In this document: positions 1-13,535 of the stretch, piece by piece
How the letters are laid out: the number at the start of each line of letters is the position of its first letter
How positions within the stretch are numbered: position 1 is the stretch's first letter
Source of the DNA: Isoetes taiwanensis
Lineage: Eukaryota; Streptophyta; Lycopodiopsida; Isoetales; Isoetaceae
DNA: 64,000 nt
Direction of reading: 5' to 3'
Assembly: GCA_021234155.1 (NCBI GenBank)
Contig: JAJEKV010000072.1
Location: 4,813,620 to 4,877,619, forward strand
Translations under genes and position numbers: made by a program
Notes under the pieces: generated by a model
What the model was told of the DNA's origin: nothing
Databases searched by the model: none
The model's input: only the letters and a program-made list of their open reading frames with translations

Positions 1-578
1 CTGACCTGCATCATCGGACCGGGGAGATGTAACCCGGAGTAGTCCCGAAGGGTGATTCCTTGGGATTGCATCTCTGGAAGGCTACAGTGACGCCATAGCT
101 TGATTCAGCTCATCTGCAAAGTGTGCACAGAAGGGGCGGATGGAGTGGACAACCCTAGCCACTGTTCTATGCCAGCCAACGCCAGGTTATACCTCGGTCT
201 GCTGATCTCTTGAGACCGATCCGTCAGTCCATCCTCACAGGAGTTTGAGCCGGGGTAGAACCTGGGGTTTGGGGTGTTTTTCTTAGGACTAGATGCATCT
301 TCTTTGCCATTAGTACTTGGATGGATGTGCCACCCTTCGTGGTGGTTATTTATGTATGATTTATGCTGTATGCTAACATGTATTCACGCTTCCGCGACTT
401 AGGAGTCCCATTGAAGGCGTGGGCCGAATGACACCTCCGTGTCCTTCACCCGGGCATCTTTCTATGGATGGTCCGAGTTAGACGGAGGGCCCTGCTCATG
501 GTGAGCTGATTGCCATGGGAGGGGGAAGGCCCTCTATGTATATGTCCAGAGCGCCATATATATTCAGGGAGCGTCACA
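1..578 (+). repeat. LTR-like sequence, right part of an LTR
   Basis: This stretch is collinear with the sequence at about 47190-47782. The shared order is a 'ggagatgtaaccc' block, then 'gtgtgcac...ggatggagtggac', then 'cttccgc', then 'acggagggcc', then 'tgccatgg'. It is more distantly related to the LTRs at 3694-5416 and 13549-15259. It ends with GGGAGCGTCACA, comparable to the GACGTCACA end of those LTRs. No primer-binding site follows, so it is either a solo LTR or a 3' LTR. Its left end lies outside the window. Confidence 0.55.
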
Positions 579-888
579 TACATGAATATGTACAAGTGCC
601 ATGAATGGCACAAAAGATATTGAAACATGGAAAGGCTCACAAGTGGAGTTGAACCGGAATGTCGAACCCCATGTTAAAGGCTCCCTTATATACTAGCTAG
701 GGGCTGATTCCACAAGTTTCTAGAAGTTTGCTCCTGGAACTTTATGGAACTCTAGAAAATATTCAGAAAGGTTCTAGAGGAATACTCCTGGAACTTTTTG
801 AAAGGTTTCTAGAATACTCATTAGGAATATTCTTGATTTTCAAGAATTCTAGAGAACATTCCAAAAAGTTCTAGAGGAATATTCGTAG
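579..888. repeat. Imperfect GAA/TTC-rich repeat tract
   Basis: There is no gene here. From about 715 the sequence repeats variants of 'ttctagaggaatattc' and 'ggaactttctagaa', which gives many GAAnnTTC-like units. Similar sequence recurs at 39.1-39.4 kb, 42.8-43.2 kb and 43.7-43.9 kb. Confidence 0.5.
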
Positions 889-916
889 CATTAGGCGGAT
901 TTGGGGTCTCAAAATG
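889..916 (+). repeat. Left terminal inverted repeat of the putative large element
   Basis: It begins CATTAGGCGGATTTGGGG and ends CTCAAAATG. It matches the reverse complement of 32706-32734 at every base except one missing G. Confidence 0.6.
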
Positions 917-1967
917 ACATCCTATCAGCCATTCCACGTCATATCTCCGCTCCTTTTTTCCCATGCCACCTAGGATACCAAACTCTCATAATTACAGATT
1001 TGCTTGGAATATTCTCCCGGAATAAGGGGGATCGCACATTTATGGCGCCATATGTATTTAATTCTGTTGGTTGTCAGACAGACTCATGCAACACGTGGCG
1101 CTTCTAAAAAGCCACTTGCATTATAGCATACCGACAACTCATGACGGTGTCTCTTGGTTTGTCAGATACCAAGCATGCGCATCACCGATCCTTGTCTTGT
1201 GCTATTTTAATTTAGAGGCCATGGCCATACAAGCTTCCCGCCTTCTACATTTCAAAATTTGAATGTGTAGGTTGAAGCTTTGTATCAGACTTTCATTTCG
1301 AGGCGCTGCCATTGCGCCTTAATAGTTCGTAAACCGGGATCTTTACTTCATCCCAATACAGGCTTCCCGCCCCCCTACAATTCGAATTTTGAATTTGCTT
1401 AATGTATAAAAGCATGAATTGTAGGAGAATGGACTTTTCGATTTCCATATGCACGTTGCAAATTTCAAAAACGAGGTTAGTAATGCGGGACGCTCGCTCA
1501 TAATGGCTTAATTGTCTTTGGGGCATACAAATTGTACACCTTCATTTTCGGCCGCGGCGATCCACGCAGATATGGAATCTCCAAATGATGTGTGGATAAG
1601 GATCCAACCCGACTACATTAATATGCTCCGGTCTTCAATCGCAAAAAGGAGGTCTAAAAATAAGAACTTAGACCTCGGCGTGTTGCGCCTTGGCGTGCTC
1701 AAAAGTGTCGACATCCGGGCGGATGGCGGTTTATATCCATTGATCCGTTGAGTGGCAAGAAACCGCCATTTCGGGACGTTTCAAGTTTAGTCCGATTTTG
1801 TGGTGACGGTGAACTCGGCCTCCTGGGATATTGTGAGAGATTGAGAGAGGATGAAGGCATTCGAATCGAATACTACAGTTCCTTGAGATGAGTCGCCCGA
1901 TTGTCACAAGAGAATTATAACTTAAAAACCAGCCTTTTTTTTCTCTCGCTTCATTACTCCAATCAGA
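917..1967. other. No gene seen; internal flank of the left terminal repeat
   Basis: Only short, unsupported reading frames occur. The sequence has scattered AT-rich and CpG-containing blocks. No promoter could be fixed for the transposase-like gene that follows. Confidence 0.4.
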
Positions 1968-3693
1968 ATGAAGGAAAGGAATGATGGCTTGGGGAGAGAA
2001 ACTTCTTTAAGATACGAAGTGGACAAGTCCAAATTGGTGATAGGGCAGCTGCAAGAAAAGATCCAAGAGCTCGAAAGAGCAAACTTTGGGCTTCAATATA
2101 GGTTAAAGAATTTGAAGAAAACACCCTTGGCTTTAAGTAGAAAGGAAGAAGCACTTTTGACCGATAGAGGAACTGAAGTTTGGATCAGGTGCATTCAGAC
2201 GTTAGGTCACGGCCACAAGGTCCGTTTACAACACTAGCAAAGGCCAATTAAGATCTGGGAAAACTAGAAGCAATCTTGGTTACGTAGTGAAGAACCTAGC
2301 GACAAACAGGGAGATAGTGGACATGATTTGCAGCCCTACAACTCTTCTCTCAAGAAGATGGTATTGGTAATGGTACTAGGAGAGATCTACAAGAAGCTAG
2401 AAGAAGATGTACTGATCGCTTGTGATGATGTGGGCATCAAGAGGGCTTTGGTTACCGTTCTCTATTCAAGCCATTCCACCACGCGTTGAAAAGAATGGGC
2501 ACAAAAAAAGTATTCGGCTCCACGCCCACAAATTGTCGAGAATACAAGGGTTACTAGGACAAAAGATGGTGTATGCCATATTAGGAGAGATGGACCACGT
2601 TGAATGTGCCGGGTCCCGCCATAGCCATAAAAGATAAGAATGGCAAGGATTGTTGTGATATAGTTGGAATGAATGAACGCTAATAATCTTTGGGTTGACT
2701 CGGTTACTCTCTTACAATTCCTTGTCAAATATTATGACTTAATAGTGCGTAGAAACTAATGGTGAGATTGAAGTTTGCATAAAATTGGATGAAATGGAAC
2801 CGACCAAGTTTGAGAAGTATGAGAGGGTATCCGTTGTCATCATGAATAGAGCAATTGAGAATGCAATTGCACATGCTAAATCAAAGAGCAACAAGAATAA
2901 TAAAAAAAGATGTAGAGGACGGACGACGAGGAGAAGAAGCGTGTCGAAAAATGGTTCTTATGTCAATCAAGATGACACCGGTGGTTAGGTCTCTTTAAAG
3001 TTAGAAACCCACGAGGTATTGAAATGGGTGTTCAATCAAACCCGACATCCCGAGTCTAATATCTAGATTCGAGGGAGGGAAAAATTGCAAGTAGATCACT
3101 ATGGATCTTACAAAGTAATTTTTCACTTGGCGCCCCGATTTAAAAAAAAAACCGAGAAAGCAATGTACAACATAAGTGGAGGAGGACAAGGAACATGCAA
3201 AAGTTGTCTCAGATCGCAATCATGCAAGGAAATCAAGTAATCGGGAAGACTTGTTTCAACCTTGTCCCTTAACCAAGCAAATGCTCCTAATAGAGGAGAA
3301 GAAGATCCCAAGTTCCATGGCATTTTCCCCATTCCATTAGAGAGGGTTCATATCCGCACTTTTGCGGCTTTGTGAGAATCATCGACAAGATGATATTTTT
3401 GAGCCGCAGATTCGTGTGGAACATTTCGCACAAGAAGAGAAGAGAGGAAGGAATTAGTAGAGTTGAACATGTTCTATCGTATGTGTTTGCATGATGGCAA
3501 TGTAAGATTAGAGCTCGATGAGAAACGGGCAGGAAGAACAAGTGTGCCTCGTAAGGTGTCAATTGGAGGGGTGAAAGCTTGACGCTTCATAAAGAATCAT
3601 AGAGAGGCTCTGAACGAAAACCAGATGGGAGAAAAGGTCTATGAATTTGGAAAATTGCTGGTTGATGCGGAGCAGGACCGCACAGATGGCGTT
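1968..3693 (+). pseudogene. Transposase-like gene, decayed 5' part
   Basis: This plus-strand coding remnant continues at 15265 beyond the LTR-retrotransposon insertion. It opens with an 89-codon frame (1968-2237) whose residues about 15-50 look like a charged coiled coil ('KLVIGQLQEKIQELERANF'). It then passes through several frames. One piece (about 2785-2988) is Lys/Arg-rich near its end ('KNNKKRCRGRTTRRR'). The last piece (about 3410-3693) has an in-frame TGA at 3580-3582. The codons GAT GGC GTT at 3685-3693 run directly into the frame at 15265 when the insertion and one copy of its target duplication are removed. No conserved domain is recognised in this part. The gene is inactive because of frameshifts, the TGA and the 11.6-kb insertion. 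Confidence 0.5.
3689..3693. repeat. Target-site duplication GCGTT, left copy
   Basis: GCGTT directly precedes the 5' LTR and is repeated at 15260-15264 directly after the 3' LTR. A 5-bp duplication is what LTR-retrotransposon integrase produces. Confidence 0.9.
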
Positions 3694-5416
3694 TGTGACG
3701 TTTCCAAAGACAAAGATATCGCTCCCCGTGACGTATATTGTAACCGCCCGCCACGCCAGCATTACGCCACCCCGACTGACGTGTACGCCAACGTGTAGCC
3801 AAGTGGGTAGCCCCTAGGGGGCAACTTGCTAAGAATATGCATTAGTATTAATGTGCACATTTTCCAATGTACACATTAATGTGGGCACACATTTCCATGT
3901 GGCCACTTGATGCCAAGTGGGCCATACCCATAGGTGCAATTAATGTGCACATTTTCCAATGTACACATTCATTAATGTGCACACATTTCCATGTGAGCAC
4001 ATTTGGGTGCACACATTTCCATGTGGGCACATTTGGCCACCTAGCCCTTAAAGGCAAGTGGGCCCTTTTCCCAATTATCCCACATGCCTAAAGGGGATAA
4101 TTGGAAACCCTAGCCAACCCCCTTGTCTATTTAAGTAGGAGAACCCTAACTTGCCCATTTTCGTTTCTAGGGTTTTAGAACTTCTGTTTTGGGCTGCCTC
4201 AACGGCCAAAACCGCCCTCCCGCACTCGGGCCTGAGAGGATTGCAACGTTAGTTTCCCTTGATTCAAGCGTTCAGCCAGGATGGTCGAGCTCGTGTCGAG
4301 GATGAACTCAAGGATGGGGTATTTAGGTAAATTTAGTAGTCTAAACCCCATTTCACCCATCGAATCAAGAGGGTTTAGCCTCTTAAATTGCCCATAGCAG
4401 CCCTCTAGATCTCTAGATAGCAGATTCTAACTAAAGAACCTAACTCTATGATGTAGATTAGATCTAGTTCTTTAGTTCTCTGTGAAGTATATGTATGATG
4501 TATCTCTATGAACTCCTTGTATTGGGAAGGGGGGTAGAGACCCAAAGCTTTGTAGTTGATGCTCCTAGAGTAGCCTCTCTAGCACACTGTGAGATGCGGC
4601 TTTGTGCACAAGAGCCACACAGGTTGTGGGTGAAGGGGCGGGACCGGCTTATAAGGAGATTCGTGTTCGACTCGAAGGCGATCCCTATGGTGTGTTAGTC
4701 TTTGCTTAGGGATCATTGTGACTAGGTCTAATGGCTTGCCCGCTGCGTGTGGGCAAGGCATGGGCTCGACACTGCGTGAGGTAGTGGATATGACCTTCCA
4801 TTGAGTTCAAGTCAGAATAAGGCAAAGGCCCTCTAGTCACCTTGAGTCAAGATGTAGATCTCGGAGGGAGTGATCCCTACCCGCCCCATCGGAACCGGGA
4901 GATGAAACCGTGAATAGCCCTTTGGCTATGCATCCCGCTGGCTACTGATCGGAGTCCCAACACTTTTCAGCCTACCGCAAAAGTGTGCACGGGAGGGGCG
5001 GATGGAGTGGACAACCCTAAGCCATGTTCTTATGCCGCCCAAATCCATTGCCATGAATTCCGCCCGCAATGAACTGAGACCCAAGCCGCCGGCCCTCCCT
5101 TTGAGTCCGAGCCTTGGGTAGGATTTCCTCTATGCATTGTGCCGATCATTGTCTTTGTGTGATGTGATGTGCCACCCGTAAGGGTGGGTATATGTGTTGC
5201 TCTTATATACCCGACATGTATGTTTACGCCAAGCAGCTGTTAGGTAGGCCCCGAGGGAGACGGGGTACAATGACCCTTTCACTCTTCCCACCGAACCCGG
5301 CCACGGTTGCGGTGTTATGTGAAGGGCCCTCAGATTCGGCATGGAGCTGGTATGGGGAAGAACTCCTCATTTTGTATCACGGTGAGTGCACCGTGATGCG
5401 AGTAGGGGACGCCACA
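3694..5416 (+). repeat. 5' LTR
   Basis: 1,723 bp, nearly collinear with 13549-15259. The left third contains an internal repeat, 'aatgtgcacattttccaatg', twice (about 3851 and 3933), plus related 'cacatttccatgtg' blocks. The middle has a TATA-like CTATTTAAG at 4127-4135, followed by 'aaccctaac'. It ends GACGCCACA. Confidence 0.9.
4127..4135 (+). promoter_or_regulatory. TATA-like box in the 5' LTR
   Basis: CTATTTAAG lies about one quarter into the LTR and is conserved at 13976-13984 in the 3' LTR. It is the best candidate core promoter of the element. AAACCCTA-type motifs, known as telo-boxes in plant promoters, lie just upstream. Confidence 0.45.
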
Positions 5417-5417
5417 A

Positions 5418-5430
5418 TGGTATCGTGAGC
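5418..5430 (+). other. Primer-binding site, initiator tRNA-Met type
   Basis: TGGTATCGTGAGC starts one base after the 5' LTR. It resembles the usual plant retrotransposon site TGGTATCAGAGC, complementary to the 3' end of initiator tRNA-Met, with a small substitution/insertion in the middle. Confidence 0.65.
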
Positions 5431-5618
5431 AATGTTCTTGGAGACCAAGAGCAAAGCACCGACCATGCTCCCAGAGTACTAACTTGATAGGATCCTCAAA
5501 CCTCGAGTAGCGGGAAATTTTTTTCTGGGGTAGAGCTAGTAATTATCTAAGATTAGGATAATTAGAGAACATAGGCACTTAAGAGATCCTACTAAATTTC
5601 AGGCACTCTTAATAATGA

Positions 5619-6711
5619 CTCCAAGAGTGCGCCAGAGCATGTTAGGTTCAGACCTAATGGCCCTCTCAAAGCACTCTTAGAGTAGTCACCCCATATGAAC
5701 CCTAGAACTTGGCCTTAGGAACTCCAAATGGTAAAATAAAAGATGAAATCCCAATCAAAAAGCTTCGAAATAGCTAGAATTATATGTTAAAAACATCTAA
5801 AAACATTATACAAGTCACTTTTTGAACACGATTTCCAAGAGTGCGCCAGAGTATAGTTAGGTCCCGACCTACCCTCCTCACAAGACTCTTAGAGTCATCC
5901 CTAAAAAGTGACCTCAAAAATTGATCATAACTTACTCAAATGGTAAAGGTAATAATAGAATCTTGTTTATAATGATTAAATTAGTGGGAAACGCATGTTA
6001 AATTGTGTAAAGGGATAAGTTTAGAGCGAAAGGGACAACACCTCTAAGGGTGCGCCAGGCATAGTTAGGTTCTGATCTAATACCCTCCTCAAGATGCTTA
6101 GAGGGGTTCGAGAGAAAATAGTTGAAGAAGACCTAGCCCGATTCGAGATATGGAGGATTTCATCAACAAACCAAGAAATTAAGCAAGGCGTAGATGGAGG
6201 TCGCGGGCAACACTTGAAGACTCATTGCGCGCACGCTCCCGCTTAAAAGACACCGAGAGACATGAGACCGGGCGTAAGTACATCAAGAGGACAGATAAAT
6301 AGAACACAAGCCGCTTTTTGTAACTAACGTGTTTATATGTGATGTATGAAAATTTAATAATAAAGATATATAGTCGATTTAAAATGTGTATTCATTAGGT
6401 ACAAAGAGACGAGCAAATGCGATATTTTTGATCAACGATTCCAAGAGTGCGCTTGAGCATAGTTAGGTCCCAACCTAACCCCCTCCTCACAAGACTCTTA
6501 GAGTCATCCACCAACCGGGGCCTTGATTAGCCCCTACTTGCTCCAAACGTAGTAATAAACAAAGAAACTTGCATTTAGGAAGAAAACTAATAGGAATTTA
6601 CCCTCCCAAAGGGATTCTTGGCATCCATTAGGCGTAGATAGGCCAATGATTCCAAGAGTGCGCCAGAGGCCACTTAGGTCCCAACCTAACACCCCCCGCG
6701 CACTCTTAGAG
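5619..6711 (+). repeat. Five copies of a nested stem-loop repeat in the 5' internal region
   Basis: Copies lie at 5619-5682, 5834-5894, 6042-6106, 6439-6503 and 6650-6711. Each has outer arms of the type CCAAGAGTGCG and CACTCTTAGAG, which pair, around an inner arm pair such as TTAGGTCCCGACCTAA. Starts are 215, 208, 397 and 211 bp apart, so the spacing is about 210 bp with one position skipped. The array lies between the primer-binding site and the rest of the interior, the zone where retrotransposon RNA packaging or dimerisation signals usually sit. Confidence 0.75.
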
Positions 6712-9700
6712 ACGTCCCAATTTTTCAAACCCCATAACTTGAGCTACAGAGCTCCAAATCGCTTGAAATTTGTTGCAATAGGACCGTTAGACAGCCTAGA
6801 ATCCATTTATGACCTCAAATTAGGCTAGAAATGTCAAACTTTAGCTCAAAATGACCAAAATTGCTCAAACCCTTGAATTGTTTTTCCAAACTATGGTTTG
6901 TTTGTAAATAGAAGCATACCCCATTAGTACCACAAGTATTGCTCGCCCAAAGCTGATGCCTTACTCCAAGGTAGAAGTGCCCAAGAACACCCCTTTGTTA
7001 TAGTCATCTAAACCTCAAAGATAGCAAATCAAGTCCAACTGTTGGTACATCACCTCTGCCATGCCAAAAGCATAAACATTGACCTAATTTTGTGTCCTTC
7101 TAATAGAGTTTGACCTATACATACCGCCACATTCACACTCCCTATTGCCGGGATACCTAGAAAGGAGCTAGAGTCTAGAGCTGCCCAAGTCACTCTCGGT
7201 GTGTAGAGATTGGACCCCCCAAACCAACTTTGCTAGGACCTTAGAGTATGCCTCAAACATCGTGGAGGTCCCTGCAAAACAAACCCTCATTTCATGCCAT
7301 ACCACACGCCTAATGTCCATAGACTTGTAGATTAAAGAGATGTCTCCAATAATGCCGCCGAGCCATCTTGCTTGCTTATAGAGCCCAAAAAAGGTAGGAG
7401 AGCCCTTCAAGTAGACCCTTAGACTCTAGGATATACGAGAGTTGCTTTCAAGTACAGGCCGAGCCACGAGGACGAGCGAGAGGCTTAACTTCTTGAAGAC
7501 ATCAAGGTCCCAAACCATGTACAAACAGATAAGAAGAGGAGACCGAAAAGGCACCCAAGAGAGGGAAGCACAACGACAAACACCTCAACCGACAAACGAG
7601 TAGAACAGACACCACCGACCTGTCATCAATCTCCATCAAATGGGAAGAATATTGGTAACCAACGGCACCAAGAATGTTCTAGATGTCAACCTCCGCTACC
7701 ACGCCCACGAGCTCACATCGAAAAAAGAGGATCTCAACGCCTTCACCAACTCGACGCGCACATGAGTTTCAAATGGAAGAACGCGAGACAACAAAATACG
7801 TGCGGTGAAGATGTTAGGCATCGATGTCGCTAGCATCACGAGCTAGGGCCGAGGGCATAATCTTCCGCCGAGGAGACAACTCATGGCGCTTACACAGTTT
7901 ATAGAAACCGGAGGGAAGATCACCACGACCTTGCAGCCCAAAGCAAAGCCGCCAACGCCAACAAAAGGAGTAACCAAGCTAGGCAACCACAAAGCACCTA
8001 AGGCTGACCAAGATGAGCCTCCAGCCCCTTGCACCAGCCAGGAGAACTTTCATCGGTTCCAAAAGGTAGGAGACCATGAGAGGGAGGAGACGATATCAAG
8101 GAACATTTCGACTCAAGGCCCTCAGACAAGACTAGGGGCAAGACCAAGAAGGAGAATATTCTCGCTCAAACAGAATTCCGGACCCGGGAACACCTAGAAA
8201 CCAAAAAGGAAGGATTGGCTTTACCACGCCAGCCAAGGAGTGCGTGACTCGAATGGAATGGTTAGGACCCAAGGGACGGAGGGAGACGACCTAGCCGCCA
8301 GGTAGAAATCACGCAAAGGCTTACCGTATGAGCTACGGTAAGTGCAATGGAGATGACCACACTTCCAGCACGTGAGAGCCACCCCTAATGAAGCAAAGCC
8401 CAAGCAACAGAGTCGCGACTCGGAAATTCAACTGCGGGGGAATGACAATGCCCGCCCTCACCACGACATCTCGTGAGCTCTCAAGACATTCAAGAATGCC
8501 CGACAGCAACAGCCAGTGACCCTACTCAAGCTCGACCAATGGCACCGCTCTAATAAGCAATCTTGCAACAACACACCGCATGTAGGGACGTGAGCGGTTA
8601 CCGCATTCCTCGCGACGAACATACACAACAAGGAGGAGCATCTTTTTCAAGGGATCACATCGACGAACACTCTTCGCAACTTGAGGTGATCAGCTCGGAT
8701 CAGACATAAAGCTCAACAATAGTAGCAAGATCTCAAGGAATCCCTGAGTCAACCCCGAATCTAAGAAGATGCAGCAAAACCAAGAATCAAATGCGATAGG
8801 AGGAAGGGAAACCTAGAGGAGTATAAATAATTAGGTAGATCTTCGAAGTTGTTTTGCAAAAGTGGATGAATTAAAATCCCAATGTAAATGCGTATATGTC
8901 TATTGTATATCTAGGATGTCCACATATATAGTGGAGAAACATGGGTTTAAAGTCATGTTTTACTTGATTGAAGCGCTTAGATCGAAGCTCCTTCACTCGA
9001 CTACCAAAGGAGGAAGCAAGGAGGCACAACTATAGCCCAAGATCAAAATGGAAGAGCAACTACGAGGGAGAAACGACGAGAGGCCAAGCAAACCTTCAAC
9101 TCCAAACACTTCGAAATGCCCTCAGCGTAAGACCGCCGGCCACCCAATGTTAGAATAAGAGACAACACCCATCATGTCAAGATCATCAACGCTGGGCACT
9201 GTGACATCGTCGGCTAACACTACCTCTTGTAGCGATTGGCAAAGACTTGACTAACTTATGACATGAGTGGCCTCAACAATGGAAGGAGGAACACCCCACA
9301 TCAACGCGAGCCAACTAAGAAGGCAACATCTCGACGACCATAATCCCACCTTGTGGTAATATAGGGTGATGCGCTATGACACGCGGTATTAGATGGAGAT
9401 GCACGCATTTAAAGGCACCGCGATGAGGAGACATGCCTCCAACAACTAGGTGACGGCTTCCGCCGTACTCCTACCAAGAATTAGAAGAGAAGAAGCCGAC
9501 CATATCTCCGACATGTGGCACGCCAAACGCCCAAGGTAGAAGCATTCTAATAACCTTAACGACAAGGCGATAGCAACTGAAGCACCTTCTCGCAAAAAGA
9601 GAGTTCAAGATAATAGCCAAGCTATTCAACGACAAGAGTATATCTAAAGCGTGTACTTCTTCAACTCAAGGGTCAAGTTGCAAGAGATATAAGGATCCAT

Positions 9701-12700
9701 CATCCCGACAATATAGCCAGCAGGAGGAGAGCCATGATGCTTTACTTGCCGGAGAGACCTATATGCATGCATAGAGGGACAAAGGTCGTGAACCGAAGCT
9801 GGAGAAGTGCTAGCAACCGACTTCTTCCACGAGCTCCCTAGAGGCAATGGGAGGACCAAACCTGAAGAGCACAATCAAAGCCACCGGAGGGTACCTCAAG
9901 GCAAGAAGACGGATAGCACCGCGGGAACGCGGTTAACGCCAAGCCATGCGATCGAGGGATCAAACGAGGAAGTTTGGAAGCTCGATGGAGAACCAACTAG
10001 GTGAGGCGAAAGCCGATGACTTGCACGCCGCCTTGCATGCAACTTGGTGAACCCAAGGATGAACGATTCAAAGAACAATCTGTAGAAGAGAACAACTCCG
10101 AGGAGTATAGCCAAAGGAATCGCCAAGACGGCCTCAAGAGATTTCCAAATAGCTTCAAGTATCATGAAGGGGGGGAACAATTATTGCCCGAGAACGGGAT
10201 CAAGAAGCGCACTGAAATGTCCGGAGCATCAACGACAAGCACACCTTAGTTAGAATGTGATGCAAAGCGGTTGTGCCATACCGACAAACGCCTAAGGCCC
10301 AAGTATTTCAACAAGTTACCCGGGGTATGAGTGACGCATACAAATAGGAGGATATAGATCGTCAACACCATTGCACCGGGAGGAACACCGATGACATTGC
10401 CAAGGAGTAGGTGCGCAACTTCGGAAGGGAGGCACAAGGGAGACCTAATAGCTCTAGTAGTATAATTGTAATTATGTAAGCTATATGTTTTGCATGTATA
10501 GTTCCCTTGTTATTCCTTCCCCTCCCATAGCGTAACAGATCAAAGGAAGAGATGTTATGCAAGTTGCGGTGGGTGAAGCAATCAACATCGCCAACACTCT
10601 TCGGCAACTCGACGTATGAGGCATCGATGGAGTTTAAGAAACAATATCGATAATCGAGTCGCCCCTTAGCCGCCAAGACAAAGAGTTCAAGATGAAAGAT
10701 CTCTTTCAACGGGCGCCACCTTCAGCTTTTGAAAAGCGGCATGGAAGATTTCAAGTGATCAACTACGCCATCAAAGCCACCAGCAATGAGAGGCTCCTAG
10801 CTTAACAACGCCAACCTCTACTTCAAAGAGCAGCCACCGCCAAGGAGACCAAGTATCGGCGACTTAAGAACGTTACCTTGCTCCTTCAAGCAAAGTAACG
10901 AGCCGGATGAGCTTCTAGCAAGCTCAAAGATCTAAGGCCACGGGGCCTAGTAGGTTAAATGTATGGATGGTAACATCCATATTGGGATTAGAAGGCATTT
11001 CGGATGATATTCTCACGAAAGGATTTGCCCCAATATTGAGCTAAGCGCCAAGATTGGGAAGGAAATGCATAGGAGTAACTATAATTATACACGATTGTTA
11101 ACAGACATCCAATGTATTGAAACCACTTGGTGAGATTGATCTCTCACTAAGAAGGAATCATTACTAGGATAATTGTTGACCATGTATAAATCTAGTATCT
11201 CCTAAAGAATAATCCAAGCGAAAGAAAAGAAGTAATCTAACAAGTCCGCCAACTTGTTACGATGACATCAATTGGATTGGTAGGAATATTCCAAGAGTTT
11301 AAATAACTAAGAAAGGGGAATCTCTAAAATAATAAAATAATAGTACATGCAAGGTACATCTAAAATAAGAATTATAGTAATCAAATAGTCTTTTGAGACA
11401 AAAGGAATTGTCATGATGACAAAACCTTGTGGTTTAGAATCGTTCTAACTAAGTAGGTAACCCATGTAAATAATAAAGCGTATAACCTCTTAAGGGGAGA
11501 GAATAGATATGACGTTGTGTACAACGTCATTGAAGGGGTTGAGGACCAATTTCTTTTCAAGAAAGTGGGAGGGCTCAATCTTATGATTGAACGCATTTGT
11601 ATCGAATTGACCGTAGAATAGAGTTCACTCCCGGCAATGGCCGTTTAATAGAGCGTAAAATAGATAGATACCTTAGGCTCGGGAGGCCTTCAACGCGTCG
11701 AGGCCCGACGTAGTAGCTAACTACACCAATGAAGTGGAGCAAAACTATGGGAGCAATGCAACGACCAAGTCATCTCCAAAGTACTCAACGCTTGACTCAA
11801 TGGGTGGATCGTTCTAGCCTTAGGTAAGGTGTGCGCATGTATTATAAGCTTTAATGTGTCTTATTGATAAGTTAAATATAGATCCTAATAAGTTGCATAG
11901 AAATTGTTGCATGTATATGTATCATAGGGAAATAAGTTAAATAACAACGATAATGTGAGGTAGCATGTTAATTGATCCTTCGCAGGGACGCTAATTCCTT
12001 CCAAGGATAGCTATATGACCTCGGGGTCCTTATAAATATAGATAGAAAATAGAATTCGGATATACTTAAGTATATCTTAGGGATATATTTCCAAGGGTAA
12101 TGCAGGACCCAAGGAAGAGAATAAGAAGCACATCTAATTCTTGTGTATGATAATTAAAACCTTGTCTATGTAACAATAGGTCTAAGTAGGGTTAGTGTTT
12201 AAATAATCACATCTAAAAGTCGTTAAATATTGCAAAGCTTAGAGTAAATTTAATTGTGCTATCGGAAGTAATATATCCAATACTATGATAATGTTAATTC
12301 ATAAATATTACCTTAGGGTAATTATGTTAATCACATGCATTAAGGGAGCCAGAAAAAAAAAATTGGCCGTGCATGTCGATTTGTGTTTAGATTAGTTTCA
12401 TGTGTAGTTAAGATTAATCTGCGCATGCAACCTATGCTTGGTATGGATTGCATGCGTTGTTACCGATGATGAGACCACTACGGTGATCTCTAGGGCGTGG
12501 TGTAATGTCAATGTAGGCATGACCGCGTTTCCGCCTGGACGAGTGGAAGGTAGATTAGAAAGTCTACTTCTGTCCCACGGAAGTAGATGACCTCGAGAGA
12601 AAGGAGGTCATTAAGGAATGCATTGATAGGAAAGGCACCTTTAGCCCCATATATGCTTTGATAGGAGGAATCTATCCTTCACGCCCCCACGGGAAGGATA

Positions 12701-12938
12701 TCCTCCACTGGGCAACTAGAGGTGTAGGCATGAGCGGCATATAGGCATATAGGCCGTCTCCACGGGCCATAATGGAAGATCCACCCTCTTCCCACGCAGG
12801 AGATTAGCCATGCATCCATGTAGATAGGTGGGGTGGTCACCATATAACCAAAATTTTTTGTAATAATTAATAATAGGTAGTGTCGACTGCCGCAGCCAAT
12901 AGAGCTCAGGGAGGGCAAGGAGGTCGACCATTTAAGGC
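6712..12938 (+). other. Non-coding interior of the LTR retrotransposon
   Basis: No convincing gene occurs. Short frames such as 7883-8197 (104 codons, Lys/Thr/Pro-rich) and 10001-10249 (82 codons, charged) have no zinc knuckle, protease, polymerase or integrase motif. The plus strand of about 7.4-10.4 kb is purine-rich and could be an eroded gag-like region. The part after 10.9 kb is AT-rich and non-coding. Confidence 0.5.
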
Positions 12939-13440
12939 TTGCAACACAAATTTTGTTATAATGTGTTGCAAGGGATGAAGGGTACCTTAGAAGTGTAAAT
13001 TTTGTATGAAATTAATAAACTTTGATAAACTTAAATGTTGTATTAAGTAAGGTTAATAATTACCTTATGTGGATTAAGTTATTATGTGATAAGTTAATAG
13101 GATAACTAAATAGTAATGTCTTAAACATTACCTTAGAGTAATTCTAATAATTAAGATAGTAAGTATGTAATTATAGATATTGTAAAATTAATGCAGGATT
13201 TTAAGGTGCGAAGACCGCAACACAAATTTTGTTGGAATGTGTTGCAAAGGAATGAAGAGTACCTTAAATAATAATTGTATATGAAAGTGTTAAATTGTGA
13301 TAAACTAAATGTTGTGATAATAGAAACTAATAAGTACCTTATTTTAGTAGAAGTTCTGAATTGACAACTTATTTGATAATGTAATGGCGTAATAATGATT
13401 TAAAAATATTATCTTAAGGTAATCGTAATAAATGTGTAAG
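12939..13440 (+). repeat. Two tandem copies of a ~280-bp AT-rich repeat with a small palindrome
   Basis: The block GCAACACAAATTTTGTT...TGTGTTGCAA occurs at about 12940-12972 and again at about 13218-13250. Each time it is followed by 'gggtacctta' or 'gagtacctta' and similar AT-rich sequence. GCAACACA and TGTGTTGC in each block can pair. Confidence 0.6.
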
Positions 13441-13535
13441 TATTATAGTAGTATATCGTATGCATCGGGTTGATTGCGTGTTAGGAAGATTCCAAGGTGG
13501 GGAGAACCCCGATGTTTGCGGACAAACATCATTTC

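Noticed and set aside
5619..6711. CRISPR-like array
   Set aside because: The spacing is regular but the repeats are about 62 bp, imperfect, and lie inside a plant LTR element. The spacers are long and AT-rich.
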